Assembly (NCBI GenBank): GCA_902630945.1
Contig: CACOWV010000006.1
Location: 1-39,618, forward strand
Reading direction: 5' to 3'
Length of the DNA stretch: 39,618 bases
From: an uncultured Pelagibacteraceae bacterium
GTDB lineage: Bacteria; Pseudomonadota; Alphaproteobacteria; Pelagibacterales; Pelagibacteraceae
The position numbers and the translations under genes were made by a program. The notes under the pieces are model-generated. The model was not told the origin of the DNA and searched no databases. It worked only from the letters and a program-made list of their open reading frames with translations. This document shows, piece after piece, positions 26,866 through 33,935 of the stretch. The stretch's first letter is position 1; each line of letters begins with the position of its first letter.

Positions 26866-27831
26866 ATGAATTATAAAATCGATAATTTACAATATTGTAA
26901 TTGGTCTAGAAAAATTTTTGAAATAAATAGAGAAGCAGGCTTGGATGCTGTTCATGTTACAATTGTTTATCACGAAGATTTTAATGAATTATCAAAGGAA
27001 ATAAAAAAATGGGAAAAATTATTTAAAGATAATTCAGATCTAATTTTTTTAGGAAAAAATTTTAGTGACATTGAGAAAGCAAAAAAAGAGAATAAAACAG
27101 CAATCTTTTTTGGTTTTCAAAACTGCTCTCCTATTGAGGATGATATAAATTTGGTAGAAAAAGTTTTCAGACTTGGATGTAGATTTATGCAATTAACTTA
27201 CAACAATCAATCTTTGTTAGCCACTGGTTGTTATGAAAAAATAGATAGTGGAGTTACTAATTTTGGTCGAGAGGTAATTAAAGAAATGAATAGAGTTGGA
27301 ATTGTGGTTGATATGTCTCATTCTGCTGAAAAAAGTACTTTTGATGCAATAGAAATAAGTCAAAAACCAATTGCAATTACACATGCAAATCCTTCTTTTT
27401 GGCATGCAGCAAAAAGAAATAAATCTTCTGAGTTGTTAAAAGTTTTAAGTGAAAGTGGAGGTGTTTTGGGATTTTCAATTTATCCCCATCATTTAAAAGA
27501 TAATACTAACTGTACTTTAGAAAGTTTTTGCGAAATGATAGCAAAAACTGCAGAAATTATGAGCGCAGCCAATATAGGAATAGGCTCTGATCTTTGCTTA
27601 AATCAACCCGATAAAGTTGTTGAGTGGATGAGGAATGGTACGTGGTCTAAGAGTAAAAATTATGGAGAGGGTTCAAAAAATAAGCCAGGCTTTCCTAAAC
27701 AACCTGAATGGTTTAAGGATGCAAGGGGTTTTAGTAATTTAGAAAGAGGATTAAAAAAAGTAGGTTTTTCTGAAACTGAGACCAATGGGATACTTGGTAA
27801 TAATTGGTACAATTTTTATAAAACTATTTGA
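26866..27831 (+). CDS. M19 (renal dipeptidase-fold) protein lacking canonical metal ligands
   Basis: 321 residues, membrane dipeptidase superfamily: VVDMSHSAEKSTFDAI (His152), ITHANPS (His173) and IGSDLC (Asp242) are the conserved beta-barrel motifs. The N-terminal HxD metal pair typical of M19 is absent (the start reads IDNLQYCNWSRKIF), and the bridging Glu position looks like Gln85 in GFQNCSPIED. Loss of those ligands argues against ordinary dipeptidase activity. As I remember it, a similar variant lies next to dimethylglycine demethylation genes in Pseudomonas (dgcA region), which fits the methylated-amine genes here. Its TGA is followed within a few bases by the 553-residue gene. Probably cytoplasmic: no signal peptide. 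Confidence 0.75.
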   Translation: MNYKIDNLQYCNWSRKIFEINREAGLDAVHVTIVYHEDFNELSKEIKKWEKLFKDNSDLIFLGKNFSDIEKAKKENKTAIFFGFQNCSPIEDDINLVEKVFRLGCRFMQLTYNNQSLLATGCYEKIDSGVTNFGREVIKEMNRVGIVVDMSHSAEKSTFDAIEISQKPIAITHANPSFWHAAKRNKSSELLKVLSESGGVLGFSIYPHHLKDNTNCTLESFCEMIAKTAEIMSAANIGIGSDLCLNQPDKVVEWMRNGTWSKSKNYGEGSKNKPGFPKQPEWFKDARGFSNLERGLKKVGFSETETNGILGNNWYNFYKTI

Positions 27832-27833
27832 AA

Positions 27834-29495
27834 ATGAATATAGATTTGCGTGATCCAAACGAAATTATGAAACTTTCCAGACTTGGATCGTTTCATCAGT
27901 CCAGATTGTCTTTTTTAAGAAGTTTTTTAGATGAATTTAAAGATTGGAATTATAATAGAGATTTATTTAATTTAGATAAAAATGGATTTGGAACTGCAGT
28001 TTATTCTTTTAAAAAAAAGGATAGAGTTTATTCCTTAGTTTGTTTTGCAAATGAAATTCATGAACATGAGAGATCTGATAGAGTGATCGCAACAAAATGG
28101 GATGCTGCTTTTACTTTACATGATGGTCAACCTTCAAATGAGGATATAGAAAGGTTGAGGAGTCAAGTCCCAAAACAAGAAGTTGGTCGACTATCATATA
28201 AAGAACTTACATTGTCTCGAGCAAATAAGTCGATAAGAGTATTTGATCATGTTGTTGAATCCTTAAGCAGAGGTACTCAACCAAATTTAGATTTACTGAG
28301 CAAAGTTGGTTATTTATATAGAACAACAGCAGTCTATGGTTCAGGAAAATTTGGATTAGCTGATCGTTTTAGAATAAAAAATAGAAATGAAATTAATGGA
28401 CCTTTTAGATTAGAAATGATGCTTGTATATTTGGTAAGACAATTTACTTTTGATCAAGTAAATCATGTCGCGAAGAGCAAAGATCCAAAAAAGGCAGTAA
28501 AACTTGATTTAAAAATTTGTAAAAATCTTGGTATTGGAAATTCTACTGGATTAGGTATGGCGCCGTTTATAGTAAATCACCCAACATTACTTAATAATTG
28601 GATTCTTTGTAGAGAAACTGCATTAAAGGAAATTAGACAAATTAAAAATGTTAAAAAAAAAGATAGTGACTTATTTAAAAGATGTGTAAGAAATTCTATA
28701 AAAAATATCACAAGTTGGAATACTGACAGTAAATATCAATTAGGAAAAATTAAATCTTTACTAAGAGATGTAAAAAAGTTTTTAAATTTTGTTGAAAATG
28801 TATTTGACTTTAATCAGGACTACGCATTTAATAAAATTTACTTGTGGATTGAAAAAGAAACTTGCGAAGAGTGTATAGAGTACATCGTTTCATTAATGAT
28901 GGAGCCATATAGCGAAATTGTTACCCCATTAGTAAAAAAAATGAGTTCAGATGAAGAAAAATATTTTACAATTCCAACAGATCGATCAGTAGGAGAATTA
29001 AAAGATATTCTTGAAAAAAAATATAAAGATGTACTAGAAATTGATTTTAACAGAAAAGAAAATTTAAAAAAATTTTGGTTTATTTCAAAAAATAAAGAAG
29101 AACCAAGGCTTGCTGACCGTTATGAGGAAAAAGGATCTGAGTTAGAACAGCCTTTAGCAATAGCAAGAGATATTAAGAGACTTTATGAAAAATTAAAAAA
29201 TTTTAGTAATGATTTTACTTTAGATTATTTTTTAATTGAAAATCCAGATGTTAGACATGTTGTAAGAAGAGCCTTTATAATTGAAAAATTTCCTTATTCA
29301 GAAATTCAAGATAATACAATTGGAAAAAATTTAGTACCAATTGATATGTTAAGACTAAAGTTATCTTTTTTTGGCGCTTTGAAATTTGATCCTAAGTCTG
29401 ACAAGTGGCTTCGAATATGCATGTTTCAGGGAGCGCCTTTGCCTTTTGAATTAAAAGATTATGATGAGGAATGGGTTTATAAGGCTCATTTTTAA
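27834..29495 (+). CDS. Large protein of unknown function in M19-DUF3726 cluster
   Basis: 553 residues from ATG 27834; a TTG at 27828 overlapping the M19 stop could add two residues. No signal peptide or membrane segment; the protein is charged and mostly helical. Distinct segments that look conserved: DLRDPNEIMKLSRLGSFHQSRLSFLR at the N-terminus (in parts), HDGQPSNEDIERLRSQVP, YRTTAVYGSGKFGLADR (about 165-185), GNSTGLGMAPFIVNHP (about 235-250) and a C-terminal IENPDVRHVVRRAFIIEKFPYSEIQ. I do not recognise an enzyme family. The glycine-rich and aromatic motifs suggest a real catalytic or ligand-binding domain. Tight coupling to M19-like and DUF3726 genes is the only functional clue. Confidence 0.72.
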   Translation: MNIDLRDPNEIMKLSRLGSFHQSRLSFLRSFLDEFKDWNYNRDLFNLDKNGFGTAVYSFKKKDRVYSLVCFANEIHEHERSDRVIATKWDAAFTLHDGQPSNEDIERLRSQVPKQEVGRLSYKELTLSRANKSIRVFDHVVESLSRGTQPNLDLLSKVGYLYRTTAVYGSGKFGLADRFRIKNRNEINGPFRLEMMLVYLVRQFTFDQVNHVAKSKDPKKAVKLDLKICKNLGIGNSTGLGMAPFIVNHPTLLNNWILCRETALKEIRQIKNVKKKDSDLFKRCVRNSIKNITSWNTDSKYQLGKIKSLLRDVKKFLNFVENVFDFNQDYAFNKIYLWIEKETCEECIEYIVSLMMEPYSEIVTPLVKKMSSDEEKYFTIPTDRSVGELKDILEKKYKDVLEIDFNRKENLKKFWFISKNKEEPRLADRYEEKGSELEQPLAIARDIKRLYEKLKNFSNDFTLDYFLIENPDVRHVVRRAFIIEKFPYSEIQDNTIGKNLVPIDMLRLKLSFFGALKFDPKSDKWLRICMFQGAPLPFELKDYDEEWVYKAHF

Positions 29496-29496
29496 A

Positions 29497-30108
29497 ATGA
29501 AATCTTTAAGTGAAATAGAGACAACAGCAAAAAGAGCAAGTCGAGCTGCCGGATTTTCTTGGGGAATAGCTGAGGAAATTGGTAAAAGTATTAGATTATT
29601 AGAACTATTTGGTTTACCAGGAATAAAAAATTTGAACCAATATTTTCATAATGAAGATAGAAAAAAATTTGAAAATATTAAATTCATACATGAAAAGAAT
29701 ACAATTAAAAAATTTTCTTATTGTCCAATCACACTTGGCATAGGTTTTCTTGATCAGGCAAAAAAATTAGAGAAATTCAATAAATGTAATTTTCAAGATC
29801 TTGCATATCCAATATTGTTATTACCATTTTTAAGTAGATGTTCTGAAATTACAGGAAAAAAAATTTGTTTATCATTCAATGAATATTATTTTGTATTAAA
29901 TTTTAATATCAAAATTTTATCAAATTTTTTGAAAGAAGATTTTCCCACAAGAGCAAAAAATGTTGAAGTTAGTTTTTTAGAGAACAAAGATAATTTTAAT
30001 GATCAGGATTGGAAAAAACTTTATAAACTTTCTGAAAATACATTTGTAGAAGAGTCTGATAGTCTAAAAGAAAGCGCTGCAGGAGCAGGTTTAACAGATA
30101 ATGACTAA
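29497..30108 (+). CDS. DUF3726 family protein
   Basis: 203 residues from ATG 29497; an in-frame upstream extension overlaps the previous gene and is not needed. The N-terminal SLSEIETTAKRASRAAGFSWGIAEEIGK and the C-terminal SAAGAGLTDND (quoted in part) match the DUF3726 signature as I know it. No membrane segment. Function of the family is unknown to me. It starts one base after the 553-residue gene and its end overlaps the 53-residue zinc-ribbon gene by 8 bp, so the cluster is polycistronic. Confidence 0.72.
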   Translation: MKSLSEIETTAKRASRAAGFSWGIAEEIGKSIRLLELFGLPGIKNLNQYFHNEDRKKFENIKFIHEKNTIKKFSYCPITLGIGFLDQAKKLEKFNKCNFQDLAYPILLLPFLSRCSEITGKKICLSFNEYYFVLNFNIKILSNFLKEDFPTRAKNVEVSFLENKDNFNDQDWKKLYKLSENTFVEESDSLKESAAGAGLTDND

Positions 30109-30262
30109 TCAAAAAGAAATTCAAGAAAAAAACTTAGAAGATTTAGATGATATTTGTGACGAATGTAGAGAAAAGGATGAAAGTGTATCACAAAATTTAA
30201 TCATGACAGGATTTAAAATATGTAAATCATGTAGAATTTCAAAAACTATTTTTCCAATTTAA
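30101..30262 (+). CDS. 53-residue double-CxxC zinc-ribbon-like protein
   Basis: A short gene overlapping the end of DUF3726 by 8 bp in another frame. The 53-residue product has two CxxC pairs: Cys19-x-x-Cys22 (DICDECRE) and Cys41-x-x-Cys44 (KICKSCRI), separated by 18 residues, the classic four-Cys zinc ribbon or small rubredoxin-like spacing. Acidic first half, basic second half. Position and the cysteine pattern make it a real gene in my judgement. It would be missed by gene callers with a length cut-off. A role as a metal-dependent partner of the upstream proteins is a guess. Confidence 0.68.
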   Translation: MTNQKEIQEKNLEDLDDICDECREKDESVSQNLIMTGFKICKSCRISKTIFPI

Positions 30263-30816
30263 CTTATTGTACCGCTATGAATATTTGACAGTATACTGAT
30301 AAAATAAATTAATAAGATAAATTGTGGAGCTAATGAAATTATAGTTGGTTTTAAATAATTCTCATATTTTAATACCTGCTTCATGCCCACAATTAGAGTT
30401 AGACAGTACCAAAGATAAACAACAAAGGTTAGATAGATTAAGCTTATGTCAAATATTAAAATGTAAAAAATAAATGGACAATGAGCGTAAGCTACTGTTA
30501 CTAAAAGTTTTCTAAAATTACAATTTGTTGATTTACTTGGAAACATTACAACTCCTACAAAATAAAGATAAGCCGTCTTAATTACCCATACTATATATGA
30601 TATTAAAATAATCTGTCTTAATGGGGGACCATCAGTCACAAAAAAATTACCAGTGAGCCTAGAAAGTGCCGAAGCAGGGATAGTTCCTACCATTGAAATT
30701 ATAAAAATAATTATTATTGAATAATATATTGATGCTTCACCAAAATTTTTGTTATCAGCATAAAATGACTTATCTAATTTTATTGATCTAAAAAAAATAT
30801 TGAAAAAATCAGTCAT
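30259..30816 (-). CDS. Yip1-like multi-pass membrane protein
   Basis: 185 residues from ATG 30816, chosen because a longer in-frame start at 30891 runs through the small upstream gene. About five transmembrane helices, with the arrangement ASIYYSIIIIFIISMVGTIPASAL, YIVWVIKTAYLYFVGVVMFP, LLVTVAYAHCPFIFYILIF (in parts), typical of bacterial Yip1-domain proteins (the AYAHCPF segment resembles their conserved Axxx-P helix). Function in bacteria is unknown. Its ATG overlaps the TGA of a 34-residue membrane peptide gene (ATGA). The 3' end touches the convergent zinc-ribbon gene by 4 bp. Confidence 0.68.
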   Translation of the reverse strand: MTDFFNIFFRSIKLDKSFYADNKNFGEASIYYSIIIIFIISMVGTIPASALSRLTGNFFVTDGPPLRQIILISYIVWVIKTAYLYFVGVVMFPSKSTNCNFRKLLVTVAYAHCPFIFYILIFDISLIYLTFVVYLWYCLTLIVGMKQVLKYENYLKPTIISLAPQFILLIYFISILSNIHSGTIS

Positions 30817-30917
30817 TTTTTTTTGTTTTTTTGTGCTTTGTAAGAAACAAATAATGGAAAGAGTATTAAACCAATAGCAATGATAATGCAAATTGCTATT
30901 AAGAAACTTTTTGTCAT
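30813..30917 (-). CDS. 34-residue single-span membrane peptide
   Basis: The peptide starts MTKSFLIAICIIIAIGLILF, continues PLFVSYK and ends in a Lys-rich tail (KNKKK). One transmembrane helix spans about residues 5-24; the tail would be cytoplasmic by the positive-inside rule. Its stop overlaps the start of the Yip1-like gene as ATGA, the same junction used between other cotranscribed genes here. Too short for standard callers. Could be a partner subunit or leader peptide for the Yip1-like protein. Confidence 0.55.
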   Translation of the reverse strand: MTKSFLIAICIIIAIGLILFPLFVSYKAQKNKKK

Positions 30918-30929
30918 TTGTAATTTTAG

Positions 30930-30954
30930 AAAAAAAAAGGGGGGTCTCCCCCCC
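30930..30954 (-). terminator. Rho-independent terminator of the GcvT-like / MetF-like operon
   Basis: On the minus strand a G-tract (six to seven G), AGA loop and six C form a short, very GC-rich hairpin followed by a nine-base T run. It lies 11 bp after the stop of the GcvT-like gene. It is one of only two clear intrinsic terminators seen in the window. Confidence 0.9.
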
Positions 30955-30964
30955 TAAATAGATA

Positions 30965-32323
30965 TTAACCTTTTACAACTTCCCTAGTATTCGCATTGAA
31001 AGATTCTTTGAATGGAATATCAACAACTACTGCATCCACGGGTGTTCCAGGTTTATCTGAGTATTTTTCAGGCAAATGTACTTTATATTTTGTTCCAACC
31101 TTTCCTTTTGGAAAACCATTTGAATTCAAAGTTCCATCAAAAGGAACATATCCCATAGCAATATTCTTTTTTTTTTCTGGGTGATACCAAGGAGAAGTAA
31201 TAAATCCGACAGGATTCCCACCTCCTTCATTTGAAACAAGCCAAAAATCTGGCGCATAGTCTTCAATTGGTTTTCCGCCCATTTCAAGACCGACTAGTTG
31301 AAGTTTGTATGGTTTCTTTCCGTCCTTGAGTTCATTTTTCATTTTTTCAAGAGCAGTTTTTCCAACATAATCTGCTTTTTTATTCCATTCTCCTTTACCG
31401 GATAGTGAAACTTGATAACCTAGGTTACACTGAAAAGGATTGTGTTGTTGATCCATGTCCTGTCCCCAGGAAAGTATCCCAGCTTGAATTCTTCTGTGAT
31501 GAGCAGGAGCAATTACCATTAGGTTATGTTTTTTTCCAGCCTCAAGCACAGCATTCCACATATCTTCAGCATATAAAGTTGCATTTCTTAAATATATTTC
31601 ATACCCAGCTTCACCTGAAAAGCCTGATTGTGAAATTACACAACTTCTTCCACCTACTTTAACCTCTGCTAATCCATAGAAAGGCATATTATCAAAATCA
31701 ACTTGATCTCCACAAAGATCTTTCATCAAAGCTTTTGATTTAGGACCTTGAATTTGAACTGGACATGCATCTATTTCCTCAACAGTACAATTAAATCTTC
31801 CATCAGCGTTAACACCTTGAAGGTACATACCTATATCAGAGTCTGATAGAGAAAACCAAAATTCATCCTCTGAAATTCTCAAAAGTATTGGATCATTTAA
31901 TACACCACCATAAGCATTACATAAAATTACGTACCTCGCCCTCATTGGTGAAATTTTAGTTGCATCTCTAGTTATAACGTAGTCAGTAAATTTCTCTGCA
32001 TCAGGACCTTTAACTCTAATTTGTCTTTCAACAGCAACATTCCACATAGTTACATGATTTACTATCGCATCATACTCAACCATAGCTCCACCATCTTCTG
32101 GTTTTACATATCCCCTTGGGTGATAAATACGATTATAAACTGTCGCTCTCCAGCAACCTGCTTGCATTGATAGATGCCAATAAGGTGATTTTCTTACTCT
32201 TGTTGAAATAAGCATTTCAACTTTAGTTGGCCCACTTTGTCTTAAGTTGTATGGTACTTCTCTATCTGATTGATCAACAGAAGTAACATGTTTCAATTTA
32301 GTATAGTCAAATTCTTTAGACAT
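30965..32323 (-). CDS. GcvT-fold tetrahydrofolate-dependent methyltransferase (aminomethyltransferase-like, possible demethylase)
   Basis: 452 residues, the fold of GcvT/DmdA/LigM THF methyltransferases: VERQIRVKGPDAEKFTDYV (about 99-117), YGGVLNDPILLRI (138-150), VQIQGPKSKALM (189-200) and SGFSGEAGYEIY (233-244). It lacks a lipoyl-partner context and is longer than glycine cleavage T-protein. One Asp of the usual Gly-Gly-x-x-Asp-Asp folate loop is Asn here (GGVLND). Overlaps by 8 bp with a MetF-like gene, a pairing seen for demethylases that pass methyl groups to THF and then oxidise methyl-THF. It does not resemble DmdA closely, so DMSP demethylation is possible but not favoured; the methyl donor is unknown. 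Confidence 0.82.
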   Translation of the reverse strand: MSKEFDYTKLKHVTSVDQSDREVPYNLRQSGPTKVEMLISTRVRKSPYWHLSMQAGCWRATVYNRIYHPRGYVKPEDGGAMVEYDAIVNHVTMWNVAVERQIRVKGPDAEKFTDYVITRDATKISPMRARYVILCNAYGGVLNDPILLRISEDEFWFSLSDSDIGMYLQGVNADGRFNCTVEEIDACPVQIQGPKSKALMKDLCGDQVDFDNMPFYGLAEVKVGGRSCVISQSGFSGEAGYEIYLRNATLYAEDMWNAVLEAGKKHNLMVIAPAHHRRIQAGILSWGQDMDQQHNPFQCNLGYQVSLSGKGEWNKKADYVGKTALEKMKNELKDGKKPYKLQLVGLEMGGKPIEDYAPDFWLVSNEGGGNPVGFITSPWYHPEKKKNIAMGYVPFDGTLNSNGFPKGKVGTKYKVHLPEKYSDKPGTPVDAVVVDIPFKESFNANTREVVKG

Positions 32324-33044
32324 AACTATTCTCCTTCAACCACTTGTTAGTTTCCTTCAAGCCGCCGAATGTATAAATGTGGAAGAAATCAGTATGTGAT
32401 TTAACTTTCCCAATTAAATCATTAGGGTCTTTAGGTTTCAATAAATCTAACGCCTTAGTAAAATTAGATTTAAGAAAGTTAAGAGAATTTTTTGCCCCTA
32501 CAATATTAGCAAATTTTACTAAGCTAGATATTTTTAAAGGCCCAGTAATTCCCACATGAACTGGTACGCTTTGCTTAGATATAAAATCAATGATAGGCTG
32601 AGGATCTAATAACCATTGGGTTACAATATAGTCAGCATAAGGCTTTTTATCTATCATAGCTTTTTCTAAAACTGAGTCGGATATATCAGGACTCCCCTCG
32701 GGGTGTCCAGCTATTCCTATTGTCATCTTCTCAAAATAACCAGTCTCTAAAAGCTGGAATGAGCTATCAAATTTTCCAACTGGCTCTCGACCCCCGCCGA
32801 TTACCAATACTTGTTTAACCCCTCCATCTTTGCATCTAGAGATATAATCTTTAAGCTCTTTTTCATTATGCATCGATCTAGCAGGAAAATGAGGCACTGG
32901 ATTAAAGCCCTTCTTAACTAACGCAACTGCTTGTTGTGCTGTCTCTTTATAATCTCCGCCGGGTAACATTGTTATGTAAATATCATTAACTGGAGGAACG
33001 CTATCAAGATCTGTTGTTGGGCTTATTTCTAGAGAAAAATTCAT
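32316..33044 (-). CDS. MetF-like methylenetetrahydrofolate reductase domain protein (short)
   Basis: 242 residues from ATG 33044 (FSLEISP start is the natural domain beginning; an upstream ATG at 33080 adds 12 residues). The N-terminal LEISPT strand, HFPARSMHNEKELKDYI (about 75-90), VLVIGGGREPVG (about 100-111) and GIAGHPEGSPD (about 130-140) match the MTHFR TIM barrel, including the IAGYPEGHP-type motif. Shorter than full MetF (about 290-300). The paired GcvT-like gene and DMGDH suggest work on 5-methyl-THF or 5,10-methylene-THF from demethylation, probably in the oxidative direction. Lacks part of the usual C-terminal helices, so activity should not be assumed identical to MetF. Confidence 0.8.
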   Translation of the reverse strand: MNFSLEISPTTDLDSVPPVNDIYITMLPGGDYKETAQQAVALVKKGFNPVPHFPARSMHNEKELKDYISRCKDGGVKQVLVIGGGREPVGKFDSSFQLLETGYFEKMTIGIAGHPEGSPDISDSVLEKAMIDKKPYADYIVTQWLLDPQPIIDFISKQSVPVHVGITGPLKISSLVKFANIVGAKNSLNFLKSNFTKALDLLKPKDPNDLIGKVKSHTDFFHIYTFGGLKETNKWLKENSYV

Positions 33045-33148
33045 TTTATAGATAATTATCTTTTTTGAAAAAGCTGTCAAAGAATTTTATTAAATGACGC
33101 AATGAAATTTGTTGCTTAAATTGAGTGAGTTGTTAACTATTTAATGAC

Positions 33149-33556
33149 ATGAAGATTATATTAATTATGGGTTTGCCAGGCTCAGGTAAAACGACTTTAG
33201 CCTCTGAGTTAGTGCCGTTATTAAAGGCAAAGTGGCTTAATGCTGATGAAGTTAGAAAAGAGGCTAATGATTGGGATTTCTCAGCTGAGGGCAGGACAAG
33301 ACAGGCAAAAAGAATGTGGGCTAAGGCTGAGGAATATAGGGATCAAGGGAATCACGTTGTTGCAGATTTTGTTTGCCCGACGCCGGCTGCAAGAGCACTA
33401 TTCCCTGCTGATTTTATTATATGGGTAGACACCATTAAAGAAGGTAGATTTGATGATACCAATAAAATGTTCGTTAAACCTGAGAAGTATAACTATCATG
33501 TTACGACTCAAGATGCTAAAAATTGGGCACCAAAAATATTTAAGAAACTAACATAA
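33149..33556 (+). CDS. APS-kinase-like P-loop protein
   Basis: 135 residues, small P-loop kinase. Walker A GLPGSGKTT (8-16), LNADEVRKEANDWDFS (30-45) and NHVVADFVCPTPAARALF (68-85) parallel the LDGDNVRxxLNxDLGFS and ITAFISPFRxxR blocks of CysC. Shorter than CysC (about 200), and the active-site Ser segment reads VCPTPAAR. It is followed by a nucleotidyltransferase whose ATG overlaps its stop (TAATG). Since SAR11 is thought to lack assimilatory sulfate reduction, a role as true APS kinase is doubtful; phosphorylation of another adenylylated or small substrate is possible. Confidence 0.75.
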   Translation: MKIILIMGLPGSGKTTLASELVPLLKAKWLNADEVRKEANDWDFSAEGRTRQAKRMWAKAEEYRDQGNHVVADFVCPTPAARALFPADFIIWVDTIKEGRFDDTNKMFVKPEKYNYHVTTQDAKNWAPKIFKKLT

Positions 33557-33930
33557 TGTCATACAAATGGGACAATAAAAAACCAACTGCTCAAATGCTT
33601 GGAAGATGGCAGCCATTCCATGATGGTCATTATACTTTATTTAGAGAAATAATTAAAAAAACTGGACAAGTTTGTATACAGGTAAGAGACGTAAAAGGTG
33701 TAGACGATAATCCATTTGATTTCGAAACAGTAAAAAAAAATATCGAAGAAAAACTTAATCCAGAATTCGAAGGACGTTTTAAAATAATACTAGTTCCTAA
33801 TATTACAAATATTTGTTATGGAAGAGGTGTAGGTTATAAAATAGAGGAAATTGTTTTACCTGAGGAAATTCAAAAAATTTCAGCTACAAAGATAAGAGCA
33901 AAGATGAGAGAAGAGGGTAAACTAAAATAA
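33556..33930 (+). CDS. Cytidylyltransferase-like nucleotidyltransferase
   Basis: 124 residues of the HIGH-type nucleotidylyl transferase superfamily. GRWQPFHDGH (16-25) is the ATP/CTP-binding motif and ISATKIR (108-114) matches the ISSTxIR motif. This is a minimal domain, resembling NadR/NadM, CoaD and TagD-like enzymes that adenylate or cytidylate phosphorylated substrates. Coupled to the upstream APS-kinase-like gene by a TAATG overlap. The substrate is unknown. Kinase plus nucleotidyltransferase suggests a two-step phosphorylation-nucleotidylation of one metabolite. Confidence 0.82.
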   Translation: MSYKWDNKKPTAQMLGRWQPFHDGHYTLFREIIKKTGQVCIQVRDVKGVDDNPFDFETVKKNIEEKLNPEFEGRFKIILVPNITNICYGRGVGYKIEEIVLPEEIQKISATKIRAKMREEGKLK

Positions 33931-33935
33931 TATTA

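Noticed and set aside
30817-30891. Longer N-terminus (25 extra residues) for the Yip1-like protein
   Set aside because: The extra residues are cysteine/aromatic-rich without membrane-protein logic and overlap the 34-residue peptide gene, whose ATGA junction gives a better start at 30816.
30965-32323. Calling the GcvT-fold protein DmdA (DMSP demethylase)
   Set aside because: Length of 452 versus about 370 for DmdA, and the N-terminal and folate-loop motifs differ from the DmdA sequences I know; kept as a general THF methyltransferase.
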